From Streptomyces novaecaesareae (GTDB taxonomy: Bacteria; Actinomycetota; Actinomycetes; Streptomycetales; Streptomycetaceae), in contig NZ_JNWQ01000036.1 in the NCBI RefSeq assembly GCF_000716875.1, forward strand, positions 1 to 64,000: a stretch of DNA of 64,000 nucleotides. Reading direction: 5' to 3'. The translations under genes were made by a program, and so were the position numbers. Position 1 is the first letter of the stretch, and each line of letters opens with the position of its first letter. The notes beneath the pieces were generated by a model that was not told the origin of the DNA, made no database searches, and saw nothing but the letters and a program-made list of their open reading frames with translations. Below, piece by piece: positions 18,134 through 27,477 of this stretch.

Positions 18134-18359
18134 CCATGCGGGGCGTTGCCGCCCCGTCCCTCCTGCCACTCAACGGCGCCGTGTGGCTGTGGGCCGCGGC
18201 GCATCCGGTCGGTGCTCATGTGAAGAGCGGTTTATTGGACCGTACCGCAGTCGGACCCACCGATGGCGGGAGCACTGCGACACGGCTTTGGTTCTTTTGG
18301 TCCCCCGGTCCAACGGGCGGGAACGACCTACTGTTCCCGCCCCTAGCCCGAACGGACCC

Positions 18360-18914
18360 TCAGCCGCCGTAGACGTGCGGGGCGAGGGTGCCGATGAAGG
18401 GGAGGTTACGCAGCTTCTCGGCGTAGTCCAGGCCGTAACCGACCACGAACTCGTTCGGGATGTCGAAGCCGACGTACTTCACGTCGATCTCGACCTTGGC
18501 CGCGTCCGGCTTGCGCAGCAGGGTGCAGACCTCCAGCGAGGCCGGGCCGCGCGAGCCCAGGTTGCCCAGCAGCCAGGACAGCGTCAGACCGGAGTCGATG
18601 ATGTCCTCGACGATCAGGACGTCACGGCCGGCGATGTCGGTGTCCAGGTCCTTCAGGATCCGCACCACGCCGGAGGACTTGGTGCCCATCCCGTACGAGG
18701 AGACGGCCATCCAGTCCATGGTGACCTGCGAGTGCAGGGCCCGGGCGAGGTCGGCCATGACCATCACGGCCCCCTTGAGGACGCCGACGATCAGCAGGTC
18801 CTTGCCTGCGTAGTCCCGGTCGATGCGCTCGGCCAGCTCCAGGAGCTTGGCGTCGATCTCGTCCTTGCTGATGAGCACCTTCGCGAGGTCAGCGCCCATG
18901 TCGTTCTGGTCCAC
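18360..18914 (-). CDS. hpt: hypoxanthine phosphoribosyltransferase
   Basis: A 184-residue purine salvage enzyme transferring phosphoribose from PRPP to hypoxanthine or guanine. The PRPP-binding motif [17 protein letters not shown] and the purine-site region [21 protein letters not shown] are intact. The start is set at GTG 18914 with GAGG about 10 bases upstream; an internal ATG (18899) is an alternative. The order tilS-hpt-ftsH on one strand is the classic arrangement in Gram-positive bacteria. Confidence 0.95.
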   Translation of the reverse strand: MDQNDMGADLAKVLISKDEIDAKLLELAERIDRDYAGKDLLIVGVLKGAVMVMADLARALHSQVTMDWMAVSSYGMGTKSSGVVRILKDLDTDIAGRDVLIVEDIIDSGLTLSWLLGNLGSRGPASLEVCTLLRKPDAAKVEIDVKYVGFDIPNEFVVGYGLDYAEKLRNLPFIGTLAPHVYGG

Positions 18915-18985
18915 CGGGGATACGTCCTCAAACGTTCGGGGTCTGTGTGGCCGGCGGTCGGCTCCCCCGGGGCATGCCTCGCCCG

Positions 18986-20113
18986 TCAGTCGCCCTGCCG
19001 CCGAAAGACCAGCGTGCCACACCTGCGGGTGGCCTCGACGCCCCCGGGTAGGTGCAGCGGCCCCTGGCCTCGCCATCCGGTGACCAGCAGGTCGATCGTC
19101 TCCAGGTGCCGGGCGAACAGGTCCCCGGCCGGACAGCCCGCGCGCAGTGCGGCCCGGCGCAGCACCCGGCGGCGTACGGCCGGCGGCAGTTCGGCCAGTT
19201 TCACGGCGTCCAAGGCGCCTTCGCCCGTACGGAGGTCGCGTTCGGCCAGGGAGGCCCACTGGTCGAGGGCGTCGGCGTCGTCGCGGAACAGCCGGGCGGT
19301 GCGGGCCAGGGCCTCGACCACGCCGCCGCCCAGGTGCTTCTCCAGGACCGGCAGCACCTCGTGCCGGACCCGGGAGCGGGTGTAGGCGGGATCACAGTTG
19401 TGCGGGTCGTCCCAGACCGGGATCGACTGGGCGGAGCAGGCCTGCCGGGTGGCCGCCCGGTCCAGCTCCAGCAGCGGACGGCGGTAGCGGCCCTTCTGGG
19501 CCGGCATCCCGGCCAGCGAGCGGGCGCCCGAACCGCGGGCCAGGCCCAGCAGTACGGTCTCGGCCTGGTCGTCCCGGGTGTGGCCGAGCAGGACGGCGAT
19601 CGCGCCGTGGCGGTCGGCGGCCTCGTCCAGGGCCGCGTAGCGGGCGTCCCGCGCGGCGGCCTCCGGGCCGCCGGTGCGGCCGACGCGCACCGGGATCGCC
19701 TCGACCGGGTCGAGGCCGAGCGAGCGCAGCCGCTCGGCCACCTGGGCGGCGCGCTCGGCGGAGCCGGCCTGGAGGCCGTGGTCGACGGTGACGGCGCCGA
19801 CCCGCAGGCCGATCTTGGGGGCCTCGAAGGCGGCGGCGATGGCCAGTGCCATCGAGTCCGCGCCGCCGCTGACGGCGACGAGGACCAGCGGCGAGCCGGG
19901 CGCAGCCGGGGTCCGGGGCAGCCCGGACGGGTGGCGGGCGGCGTTGCCGATCAGGGTGGTGCCGACGGCGGCACCCACCAGCGGCGCCCCGGCCGGGCGC
20001 TCGCGGGGCTCGCGCACGGGCGCGGTGAAGGTGGAACCGGCCTCGGCGGCGAGGTCGGTGAGCGTGCGGCGAACGGCCAGGCGTATCGCGGCGACGGCGG
20101 GGTGAGGGCCCAC
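18986..20113 (-). CDS. tilS: tRNA(Ile)-lysidine synthase
   Basis: A 375-residue enzyme that converts C34 of tRNA-Ile(CAU) to lysidine using ATP and lysine, setting its AUA specificity. The PP-loop motif SGGADS is at 82-87, followed by [34 protein letters not shown] and RPLL. Residues about 30-75, before the PP-loop, form a Pro/Ala-rich extension. GTG 20113 has GAGGAG nine bases upstream. It precedes hpt. Confidence 0.94.
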   Translation of the reverse strand: MGPHPAVAAIRLAVRRTLTDLAAEAGSTFTAPVREPRERPAGAPLVGAAVGTTLIGNAARHPSGLPRTPAAPGSPLVLVAVSGGADSMALAIAAAFEAPKIGLRVGAVTVDHGLQAGSAERAAQVAERLRSLGLDPVEAIPVRVGRTGGPEAAARDARYAALDEAADRHGAIAVLLGHTRDDQAETVLLGLARGSGARSLAGMPAQKGRYRRPLLELDRAATRQACSAQSIPVWDDPHNCDPAYTRSRVRHEVLPVLEKHLGGGVVEALARTARLFRDDADALDQWASLAERDLRTGEGALDAVKLAELPPAVRRRVLRRAALRAGCPAGDLFARHLETIDLLVTGWRGQGPLHLPGGVEATRRCGTLVFRRQGD

Positions 20114-20396
20114 GGCGGACGACTCCTCGACGGAGGGGGGACAGGGCTGCGGCTGACGCGGCGGGGCCGCGCAGTCGCGTAGCGCGGCGTTACCGGGCGC
20201 TCACAGATGGTGGCAGAAAGGAGCGACCCGCTACGCCACCCGCGCCACCGGTACGACCACCGTCCCACGTTCGGGTGAATGAAGAAACGCTTCTTCACCC
20301 GTCGTCTGCCCGATTGGACCACTCGTACGAGCGGGTTTGACCGACGCGCGCCGCTTGCCGCCCGGCTGGCGGCGCGCCTGCGTCACGGCCGGGCCG

Positions 20397-21569
20397 TCAG
20401 CGGGCCACCCGGGCCACCCAGGCGGCCGGGTCGTGGATCTCCTCCTTGGTCGGCAGGGTGTTCGGGGAGGTCCACACCCGGTTGAACCCCTCCATGCCGA
20501 CCTGCTCCACCACCCCGCGCACGAACACCGCGCCGTCCTGGTACTGGCGCAGCTTGGCGTCCATGCCCAGCAGTCGGCGCAGCAGCAGGTCGAGCCGGTT
20601 CGCACCGCGGTCCCGGCGCTGCTGGAACTTCTCCCGGATCTCCGCGACCGTCGGCACGACGGCCGGGCCCACACCGTCCATCACCACGTCCGCATGGCCC
20701 TCCAGCAGCGACATCACGGCCGTCAGCCGGCCGAGGATCTCGCGCTGCGCCGGCGACTGGACGATCTCCAGGAGGTTCGACGAGGAGGCGCTCTCCCGGC
20801 CGCCGACGCCCGGCAGGCCGCCGAGCGAACCCGCCGCGTCCCGCAGGCGGTCCAGCAGGGCGCCCGGGTCGACGTCCGTCTCGGCGAGGAAGGACTGCAC
20901 CTCGGACTGGATGTGGTCGCGCAGCCACGGCACGGCGGTGAACTGCGTCCGGTGCGTCTCCTCGTGCAGGCAGACCCAGAGCCGGAAGTCGGACGGGTCG
21001 ACGTCCAGCTCCCGCTCGACGTGCACGATGTTGGGCGCCACCAGCAGCAGCCGGCCCGGCCCCGGGCCCTCCGGCCCCAGCCGCGGCTTGTCGAACAGTG
21101 CCGCCGGGCTGTCCGGAGCCTCCAGCGGGGGCTCCGCCGGGGCGAAGGTCTCGTACTGGCCCAGCACCTTGGTCGACAGGAACGCCAGCAGCGCCCCGAC
21201 CTCGATGCCGGTGGCCTTCTCCCCCACGGTGCCGAGCATCCCGGCCGTCGCGCTGTTCGCCCGCCGCGCCTGGAGCTTCTCCACCAGCGGCTGGACCACC
21301 GTGCGGAAGCCCGCCACGTTCGCCCGCACCCACCCGGGGCGGTCCACCACCAGCACCGGCGTCGCCGCGGCCTGGGCCAGGCTCGACGACCGCATGCCGG
21401 TGAACGCCCGTACGTGCTCCTCCGCCTCCAGGGCGTGTCGGCGCAGCTCGGCGACCACCGCCGCCGCCTCCGCCCGGCTCACCTCGGGCCCCGGCCGAAC
21501 CAGCCTGGTCGCAGTCGCGACCGCGAGGTTCCAGTCGACCATGTCAGCACCGCCACTCGCGCTCGTCAT
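20397..21569 (-). CDS. zinc-dependent metalloprotease-like protein (DUF2342 family)
   Basis: A 390-residue protein carrying HEETH at 202-206 in LWVCLHEETHRTQF, plus LLEGHADVVMDGVG downstream, which may supply the third ligand. These are signatures of the actinobacterial zinc-dependent metalloprotease family once described as associated with coenzyme F420 biosynthesis. It has no signal peptide, so it is probably cytoplasmic. Substrate unknown. It lies between dacB and tilS on the same strand. The start ATG 21569 has GAGGG immediately upstream with short spacing; ATG 21545 is an alternative. Confidence 0.85.
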   Translation of the reverse strand: MTSASGGADMVDWNLAVATATRLVRPGPEVSRAEAAAVVAELRRHALEAEEHVRAFTGMRSSSLAQAAATPVLVVDRPGWVRANVAGFRTVVQPLVEKLQARRANSATAGMLGTVGEKATGIEVGALLAFLSTKVLGQYETFAPAEPPLEAPDSPAALFDKPRLGPEGPGPGRLLLVAPNIVHVERELDVDPSDFRLWVCLHEETHRTQFTAVPWLRDHIQSEVQSFLAETDVDPGALLDRLRDAAGSLGGLPGVGGRESASSSNLLEIVQSPAQREILGRLTAVMSLLEGHADVVMDGVGPAVVPTVAEIREKFQQRRDRGANRLDLLLRRLLGMDAKLRQYQDGAVFVRGVVEQVGMEGFNRVWTSPNTLPTKEEIHDPAAWVARVAR

Positions 21570-21653
21570 GCCCTCACCGTACGTGCTCCCCACCGCCTAC
21601 GGCAGCCACCTGCCGCGAACAGCTCCGCCCGGGGCCGGGGGCGGTGCGGCGGG

Positions 21654-23285
21654 TCAGTGGCAGCCGCAGGCGGTGAGGCGGGCGGCGATGCGGTCCATCG
21701 CGGCGCGGGTGGTGTCGACGGAGGCCGTGACGGGGGTGCGGGTCATGACGGCGAAGGCGAGGAGGCGGCCGTCGGCATCGACGACGGTGCCGGCGAGGGT
21801 GTTGACGCCGCTGAGGGTGCCGGTCTTGGCGCGGATCAGCCCGGCCGCGTCGGCGGCGCCCGACCCGGAGCCGTACCGCTTGCCGAGGGTGCCGGTGAAG
21901 CCGGCGACGGGCAGGCCGGTGAGCACCGGGCGCAGGGCCGGGTGCTGCTCGGAGGCGGCCAGGGAGAGCAGCCGGACCAGGACGGCGGGCGGGATCGCGT
22001 TGCGCGGGTTCAGGCCGCTGCCGTCGTTGAGGACCACGTCGGCCATCGGCACACCCAGCCTGGTGAGCTCCTGGGTGACGGCGGCGGCCGCCCCCTCGAA
22101 GCCGGCCGGCTGGTGGGCGGCGAGGGCGGCCTGACGGGCGATCGCCTCGGCGAGCTGGTTGTCGGAGGTGGTCAGCAGGCGCTCGACCAGCCGGTCGATC
22201 GTGGGCGACTCGACCCGGCCGAGGACGGGCGCTCCGGCCGCGGCCGGGGCGGCGGCGGGCTTGGCCCTGCCCTCCACGGTGACGCCCCGGGCCTTGAGCA
22301 GGGCGGCGAAGGCCTCCGCCGCCCCGCCGGCCGGGTCGGCGACGCGGGCCGGCGCGTCCTCCCGGCTCCTCGGGTCCGCCTTGGCCTCGTCCACCATCAG
22401 CGGGACGACCAGCGCGATGTTCTGCGCGTCGTGGTTCATGTGCTGCGGGCTGCCCGAGTACAAGGACAGGTCGTAGTCCAGCCTGACCGTGGTGGTGCCG
22501 GCCGCGGAGAGCGCGGCGGTGGTCTGCTGGGCGAGCTCCTCCAGCGAGGCGGGGGCGGTGTCGGCGTCGACGGGCTGCCCGCCGATCTGCACCTGGTCGG
22601 CGGGCAGTGCGGTGAGCGTCGGGTCGCCGCCGCCGACCAGGGTGATCGTGCCCGGCTCCGCGCCGCGGACCACCCTGGTGCTCAACCGGGTGTCGCCGGG
22701 GATGAGGGACAGGGCCGCGATGGCGGTGGCCAGCTTGGTGGTGGAGGCGGGGGTGGCCGGGGTGTTCTCGCCGGAGCCGTAGAGGAGTCGGCCGTCCGCG
22801 GTGTCCGCGACGGCGACGGTGACCTCGCCGAGGTTCCGGTCGGCGAGGACGGCGGCGAGCGCCTGCTGGAGGCCCTGCGCGGTGGGGACGGCGGCCTCCG
22901 GGCCCGCCGCGGCCAGCACGACGGCCGGCGCGGGGGCCGGGCGTACGGCGGACGGGTCGCCGCCGGTGGCGGGCGCGGAGGAGGCGGCGGATCCGGCGGG
23001 CGGCGCGGCGCGGCGGGTGGCGGTGCCGGCGGTGGCGCTCGGGCTCGTGCCGGCCGGGGGCTTGGCGCCGCCCTTGCCGTGGTCGCCCTTCCCGCCGTCG
23101 CGGTCGCCCTGGCCGTCGTGGTCCTCGCCCTCGCCGGGCCCGGTGCTGTGCCCGCCCGGGGGCGGGGAGGGCTGCGCGTACGCTCCGCCCGAGGTCAGGA
23201 CCGTACCCGCGACGAGCAGCGCCGCCCCGAACAAGCCCGCCGCCGTCCCCCTGCGCCGGCGCGGCGTGCCTCCCCCTGCTCCCAC
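21654..23285 (-). CDS. dacB: D-alanyl-D-alanine carboxypeptidase (PBP4/DacB type)
   Basis: A 543-residue exported penicillin-binding protein. The N-terminus has RRRR then a hydrophobic signal ([20 protein letters not shown]), followed by a His/Asp/Gly- and Pro/Ala-rich linker of about 130 residues. Catalytic motifs are STTK near 181, SDN in [12 protein letters not shown] and KTG in [16 protein letters not shown], in S13-family order. It trims peptidoglycan peptides outside the membrane. GTG 23285 is preferred because GAAAGGGG lies seven bases upstream; GTGs at 23312 and 23327 are alternatives. It diverges from ppa. Confidence 0.9.
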   Translation of the reverse strand: MGAGGGTPRRRRGTAAGLFGAALLVAGTVLTSGGAYAQPSPPPGGHSTGPGEGEDHDGQGDRDGGKGDHGKGGAKPPAGTSPSATAGTATRRAAPPAGSAASSAPATGGDPSAVRPAPAPAVVLAAAGPEAAVPTAQGLQQALAAVLADRNLGEVTVAVADTADGRLLYGSGENTPATPASTTKLATAIAALSLIPGDTRLSTRVVRGAEPGTITLVGGGDPTLTALPADQVQIGGQPVDADTAPASLEELAQQTTAALSAAGTTTVRLDYDLSLYSGSPQHMNHDAQNIALVVPLMVDEAKADPRSREDAPARVADPAGGAAEAFAALLKARGVTVEGRAKPAAAPAAAGAPVLGRVESPTIDRLVERLLTTSDNQLAEAIARQAALAAHQPAGFEGAAAAVTQELTRLGVPMADVVLNDGSGLNPRNAIPPAVLVRLLSLAASEQHPALRPVLTGLPVAGFTGTLGKRYGSGSGAADAAGLIRAKTGTLSGVNTLAGTVVDADGRLLAFAVMTRTPVTASVDTTRAAMDRIAARLTACGCH

Positions 23286-23361
23286 CGACCGGCCCCTTTC
23301 CCGAGCACTCACTCCCGTAGGAGACACTTGGATTCTGTCAGTCCCTACCTTGGAGGAACCG

Positions 23362-23853
23362 TTGGAGTTCGACGTCCTTATCGAAATCCCGAAGGGCTCT
23401 CGTAACAAGTACGAGGTCGACCACGAGACCGGCCGTCTGCGGCTCGACCGGATGCTCTTCACCTCGACCCGCTACCCGGCCGACTACGGCTACGTCGAGG
23501 GCACGCTCGGCGAGGACGGCGACCCGCTGGACGCCCTGGTCATCCTGGACGAGCCGACCTTCCCGGGCTGCCTCATCAAGTGCCGTGCGATCGGCATGTT
23601 CCACATGACCGACGAGGCCGGCGGCGACGACAAGCTGCTCTGCGTCCCGGCGACCGACCCGCGGTGGGAGCACCTGCGCGACATCCACCACGTGTCGGAG
23701 TTCGACCGCCTGGAGATCCAGCACTTCTTCGAGGTCTACAAGGACCTGGAGCCGGGCAAGTCCGTCGAGGGCGCCAACTGGGTCGGCCGCGCCGAGGCCG
23801 AGGCCGAGGTCACCGCTTCGATCAAGCGCCTGGCGGAGCAGGGCGGCCACTGA
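23362..23853 (+). CDS. ppa: inorganic pyrophosphatase (family I)
   Basis: A 163-residue enzyme hydrolysing pyrophosphate. The active-site run includes [27 protein letters not shown] and the signature GDPLDALV with catalytic Asp residues. The start is TTG 23362, with GGAGGAA five bases upstream; an upstream frame merely continues through the dacB promoter. It is followed by a strong hairpin. Confidence 0.95.
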   Translation: MEFDVLIEIPKGSRNKYEVDHETGRLRLDRMLFTSTRYPADYGYVEGTLGEDGDPLDALVILDEPTFPGCLIKCRAIGMFHMTDEAGGDDKLLCVPATDPRWEHLRDIHHVSEFDRLEIQHFFEVYKDLEPGKSVEGANWVGRAEAEAEVTASIKRLAEQGGH

Positions 23854-23910
23854 GCCGTCGTTCCGATCTCGTTCGATCAGGGTAGTTCGAGGTAGGTCGG
23901 GACAGCCTGG

Positions 23911-23946
23911 GGCCGGGGTTCGCGGATTCGTCCGCGGGCCCCGGCC
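23911..23946 (+). terminator. terminator hairpin downstream of ppa
   Basis: GGCCGGGG (23911-23918) pairs with CCCCGGCC (23939-23946), and CGCGGA/TCCGCG form an inner stem around a TTCG tetraloop. It begins 57 bp after the ppa stop codon. Three near-copies of GTATCTCCG follow at about 23953-23979. Confidence 0.75.
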
Positions 23947-24046
23947 TTCGCCGTATCTCCGGTATCTCCGGTGTCTCCGGTTCGTGGAGCGGATCGCGGG
24001 CAAGCTGTGGGACGGTTTACCGACAGCCTGTCGGCAAAAGAAGAAC

Positions 24047-24065
24047 TCAGGTTAGGCTAACCAAA
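24047..24065 (+). promoter_or_regulatory. iron box (DmdR/IdeR-type operator)
   Basis: TCAGGTTAGGCTAACCAAA matches the 19-bp actinobacterial iron box TTAGGTTAGGCTAACCTAA at 17 positions. It lies 33 bp before the heme oxygenase start, so iron-bound DmdR1/IdeR should repress the gene. A second dyad, CCGACAG-C-CTGTCGG, is at 24020-24034. Confidence 0.85.
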
Positions 24066-24098
24066 ACCGCCGGGCTGATTCCGATCCCAGGAGGCCGC

Positions 24099-24767
24099 AT
24101 GCCCACGCCCGAGCCCGTCCCGTTCTCCACCGTGCTCCGCACCGCCAGCAGCGAGGAGCACGAGGCCGCCGAGCACTCCTCGTTCATGAGCCACCTGCTG
24201 AACGGACGGCTCGGCGTCGAGGCCTACGCCGACCTCACCGGCCAACTCTGGTTCGTCTACCGGGCCCTGGAGAGCCGGATCGAGCAGCTCGCCGAGCACC
24301 CGCTGGCCGGCCCCTTCGTCGACCGGACGCTGCTGCGCACCGCCGCCATCGAGCGCGACCTGGCGCACCTGCGCGGGCCCGACTGGCGCAACCGGCTGGC
24401 GCCGCTGCCCGCCACCGCCGCGTACGTCGCGCGGGTCGAGGAGCTGGCCGAGGAGTGGCCGGCCGGGTACATCGCGCACCACTACACCCGCTACCTGGGC
24501 GACCTGTCGGGCGGTCAGATCATCCGCGGCGTGGCCGAGAAGACCTGGGGCTTCGAGCGCAAGGGCGACGGCGTGCGCTTCTACGTCTTCGAGGAGGTCG
24601 ACAACCCGGCCGCCTTCAAGCGCGAGTACCGGGCCAAGCTGGACGCGGCCGGGGCGGCGATGGACGAGGTCGAGCGGCGCCGGGTGGTCGAGGAGTGCAA
24701 GCGGGCCTTCGTACTCAACGGGGCGGTCTTCCGCGACCTGGACGCGCGCTACCCGCTGAGCGCGTAG
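24099..24767 (+). CDS. heme oxygenase (biliverdin-producing)
   Basis: A 222-residue enzyme that opens heme to biliverdin, CO and Fe2+. The proximal heme ligand motif HEAAE places the axial histidine at about residue 21, and the distal-helix glycine motif is in YLGDLSGGQIIRGV. Length and helical content fit the HO-1/HmuO family. ATG 24099 has AGGAGG upstream. The perfect-looking iron box in front indicates induction in iron starvation, so the likely role is extracting iron from heme. No heme transporter lies alongside. Confidence 0.93.
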   Translation: MPTPEPVPFSTVLRTASSEEHEAAEHSSFMSHLLNGRLGVEAYADLTGQLWFVYRALESRIEQLAEHPLAGPFVDRTLLRTAAIERDLAHLRGPDWRNRLAPLPATAAYVARVEELAEEWPAGYIAHHYTRYLGDLSGGQIIRGVAEKTWGFERKGDGVRFYVFEEVDNPAAFKREYRAKLDAAGAAMDEVERRRVVEECKRAFVLNGAVFRDLDARYPLSA

Positions 24768-24820
24768 CCGCACCTGCGCGGCGGCGGCAGCGGCACCGTC
24801 GGCGGTAGCGGCACGACATC

Positions 24821-24850
24821 GGCCCCGGCGAGCGGTTGCTCGCCGGGGCC
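24821..24850. terminator. 13-bp perfect hairpin between heme oxygenase and dodecin genes
   Basis: GGCCCCGGCGAGC (24821-24833) and GCTCGCCGGGGCC (24838-24850) pair perfectly around a GGTT loop. It lies between two converging genes and likely acts in both directions. Confidence 0.75.
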
Positions 24851-24945
24851 GACCCATGAGGCCGCCTCAGGCCTGCGCGCCGCCACGGCGGAGGCCGCTG
24901 GTGCTGCCGGAACGCGGCTGAACCGGCTCGGGCCTGCGGGCCGGG

Positions 24946-25155
24946 TCAGTCCTCCAGCCGGAAGCCGACCTTGATGCAGACCTGGTAGTGCTTGACCCGG
25001 CCGTCCTCCAGATGGCCCCGGACCTGCGACACCTCGAACCAGTCGAGGTTGCGCAGCGTCCGGGCGGCCCGCTCCACCCCGTTGCTGATCGCGGCGTCGA
25101 CGCTCTCGGTCGAGGATCCGACGATCTCGGTCACCCGGTACACATGGTCGGTCAT
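24946..25155 (-). CDS. dodecin, flavin-storage protein
   Basis: A 69-residue protein matching the dodecin family from end to end: VYRVTEIVGSSTESVDAAIS, GVERAARTLRNLDWFEV (the tryptophan that stacks on flavin) and RGHLEDGRVKHYQVCIKVGF. Dodecins form hollow dodecamers that bind riboflavin or FMN and buffer free flavin. ATG 25155 gives exactly the usual length. Confidence 0.93.
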   Translation of the reverse strand: MTDHVYRVTEIVGSSTESVDAAISNGVERAARTLRNLDWFEVSQVRGHLEDGRVKHYQVCIKVGFRLED

Positions 25156-25265
25156 GGCGGACTCCCTCAGCTGTGCGACGGCCCCCGGTCCACCGTGCAC
25201 CGGCCGCGCGCCGCCCGCACCCCGACGGGCTCCCACCGGGAGTCCGAGCAGGCCCTGCGAAGCCC

Positions 25266-26225
25266 CTAGAAGGCCGCCCGCACCTGTCCGACCGGCGCGC
25301 CGCCGCCGAGCAGCGGGGCCGCGCCGATCCGCTCGACGGTCTCGTCCGCCCCGGTCACCCCGAGCCGGCGCAGCGCGGCGGCCAGCACCGGGCCGCGCGC
25401 CCGCTCGCCGCCATCGTCGATCTTGAAGGCGAGCGCCCGCCCGTCCGGCAGCGCCACCACCTGGACGGCCTCGGCCCCCATCTTGGACAGCGCGCCGGGG
25501 AGCGCCCGCATCAGCCAGGTGTCGGCCCGGCGGGTGCCGGCCACGTACTCGGGGTGGGCGCGCATCGCGTCGGCGACCCGGCGCGGCGCGGTGCCCTCGC
25601 CGGCCAGGACCAGGCTGCGGTAGCCGCGGGCCAGGCCGGTCAGCGTGACGGCCAGCAGCGGCGCGCCGCAGCCGTCCACGCCGACGTGCCCGGGGGTCTC
25701 GCCGGTGCCCTCCTCCAGGGCCTCCCGGGCCAGAGCCTGGATCGGGTGGGCCGGGTCGAGGTAGCCGGCGGTGTCCCAGCCGTTGGCCACGCAGGCGGCC
25801 AGCCAGCCGGCGTGCTTGCCGGAGCAGTCCATCAGGATCGGGGCGCGGCGGCCGCCGGCGGAGAGCAGCAGCTCCGCCTCGGTCTCGTCCAGCGGCAGGT
25901 CGGCCGGGGTGCGCAGGGCCGACTCGTCGAGTCCGGCGGAGCCGAGGATGGTCCGCACACCGGTGAGGTGAAACGATTCTGCAGAGTGGCTGGAGGCCGC
26001 CAGCGCCAGCAGCTCGCCCTCGATCGCCAGCCCGGCCCGCAGCGTGGCCACCGCCTGGAACGGCTTGGCGGTCGACCGCGGGAAGACCGGCGCATCCGGG
26101 TCGCCGAGCGCGAACTCGACCGAGCCGTCGGCGGCGAGCAGCACCAGGGACCCGTGGTGGCGGCCCTCGACGAAGCCGGAGCGTATGACCTCGGCGAGAA
26201 CGGGCGCGGTGGCGAGCTGGGACAT
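25266..26225 (-). CDS. L-asparaginase II family protein
   Basis: A 319-residue protein of the Asparaginase_II family, distinct from the classic AnsA/AnsB type. Signatures are VEGRHHGSLVLLAADGSVEFALGD, PRSTAKPFQAVATL, LALAASSHSAESFH, CSGKHAGWLAAC and GVDGCGAPLLAVTL. The probable reaction is asparagine to aspartate plus ammonia in the cytoplasm. It precedes dodecin on the same strand and follows rsiG with a 75-bp gap. Confidence 0.87.
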   Translation of the reverse strand: MSQLATAPVLAEVIRSGFVEGRHHGSLVLLAADGSVEFALGDPDAPVFPRSTAKPFQAVATLRAGLAIEGELLALAASSHSAESFHLTGVRTILGSAGLDESALRTPADLPLDETEAELLLSAGGRRAPILMDCSGKHAGWLAACVANGWDTAGYLDPAHPIQALAREALEEGTGETPGHVGVDGCGAPLLAVTLTGLARGYRSLVLAGEGTAPRRVADAMRAHPEYVAGTRRADTWLMRALPGALSKMGAEAVQVVALPDGRALAFKIDDGGERARGPVLAAALRRLGVTGADETVERIGAAPLLGGGAPVGQVRAAF

Positions 26226-26300
26226 GGGGCGTGAGCCTTCCGGGGCGAGGGTGGGCCGGGGAGTGAGCCGGGCCCCACCCGCCCGCAGCGACTCACCCGG

Positions 26301-26921
26301 TCAGAGCGTCCCCCCTGCGAGCAGGTCGTCGACCCGTGCTTCCCCATCACGGTACCTGCGGGTGATCTCGGCATTGCAACCGTCGGCCGTGCGCAGCAGC
26401 CGCTGGCGCCGTCCGGACACCTCCCGCTCGTGCGCCCGCAGCCGCTCCAGGGCGGCCAGCAGCTCCTCGGCCGGGTGCGCGGCCAGATCGGCGAGCTGGA
26501 CGTCACCCATCAGCGTGTCCGCCTCCAGCTGGGACTCCTGGGTGCGCGGCGGGCCGAGGGTGACGTGCCGGGCCGAGCGCCGCACGGTGGAGGGCACGTC
26601 GGTCAGGATGGCCGGCAGCCGGTCCAGCAGGTCGCCGGGGTCCGGTTCGGGGCCGGGCGCACCGGCCGTACGGACCGGGCCCGCGCCGGGCCGCCGGTCG
26701 AGTTCGGCGCGCAGGATGTCCATCCGCCCGTGCAGCAGCCGCCGCAGGTACGACAGGTCTGCCTCCAGCTCCAGGGTCTCCCGGCGCAGCACCCGCAGCT
26801 GGTCCAGGCCCAGCCGCTCCAGATCGGGCTCGTCCTCCGCGCCCGCCGCCGCCCCTCCCGGGCCCCCGGGGGCCCGCGCCACCTGCCCGGACCGGTCCCG
26901 CGCCGCGCTGCTCGCGTCCAT
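26301..26921 (-). CDS. rsiG: anti-sigma factor RsiG (AmfC), cyclic di-GMP-dependent
   Basis: A 206-residue, mostly helical protein recognisable as RsiG/AmfC, which holds the sporulation sigma factor WhiG when bound to cyclic di-GMP. The family has two copies of E(X)3S(X)2R(X)3Q(X)3D on antiparallel helices. Here copy 1 is E53-S57-R60-H64-D68 (EADLSYLRRLLHGRMD) and copy 2 is E165-S169-R172-L176-D180 (EREVSGRRQRLLRTAD). The glutamine position is therefore His in one copy and Leu in the other. ATG 26921 has AGGTGG upstream. CdgB, encoded in the same window, could supply the ligand. Confidence 0.85.
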   Translation of the reverse strand: MDASSAARDRSGQVARAPGGPGGAAAGAEDEPDLERLGLDQLRVLRRETLELEADLSYLRRLLHGRMDILRAELDRRPGAGPVRTAGAPGPEPDPGDLLDRLPAILTDVPSTVRRSARHVTLGPPRTQESQLEADTLMGDVQLADLAAHPAEELLAALERLRAHEREVSGRRQRLLRTADGCNAEITRRYRDGEARVDDLLAGGTL

Positions 26922-27477
26922 CACCCAACCACCTGCCGTCGTCCGATCCCGCCCGCTCACGGCACCCCGTCCCTGCCGCCGGTCCGACCCGTCCCCCGAC
27001 GGGCTCGGTGTCCCGTCCGTCGGCACGCGCGGGAGGCCCCCGGAGGTTCCCGCTCCCGGCCGCGACCACCCGCCGGGGCGACACCGCCAGAACGCCTTGA
27101 CCCACCGGCTCGACCGCCCGGCCGAACCCCGGGCCCGGCGCGGCGGACCTCATGGCGCCCCGGACCCTTCGTACGGTCCACCAGCGTGCCACCCCACCCG
27201 GCGCGCGCGCACTGCCCGTGCACCCGAACGGCCCCCTGGCGAACGGGGGTGGCTGATATGACCAGTGCTTTCCGCAGGAAGAGTGGCGCCCGAACCTGCG
27301 CAGGCGCGTGCACCACGGCGTGCACCACCATCACGCGCGCCCTGCGCGTGCGCCCGAGGACGACCCCTGTGACGCATGTGGGGGACGCGGCGCCGTCGAC
27401 CGCCGCCTCCCGGGCCCCTCCCGCGCCCGGCCCGGGCCCCCTCCGGCGGCCGTACGGCGCTCCGGCACAATGACGGC
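26922..27477. other. 556-bp region between divergent rsiG and dtd
   Basis: No gene can be assigned with confidence. A 71-codon frame at 27258-27473 begins with GGGGGTGG five bases before ATG, but codon use is ambiguous. In another frame, a stretch around 27308 reads HHGVHHHHARPARAPEDDPC then DACGG, with no good start. A 12-base direct repeat (GCGTGCACCACG/GCGTGCACCACC) lies at about 27307-27330. Confidence 0.4.

Noticed and set aside
16013..18223. A 736-codon plus-strand frame opposite ftsH
   Set aside because: FtsH is unmistakable on the minus strand; the opposite frame only mirrors its codon structure.
20337..23405. A 1022-codon plus-strand frame antisense to the metalloprotease and dacB genes
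   Set aside because: The opposite strand encodes two proteins with clear motifs (HEETH; STTK, SDN, KTG). The antisense product is Arg/Gly/Val-rich low complexity, a common by-product of GC-rich codon use.
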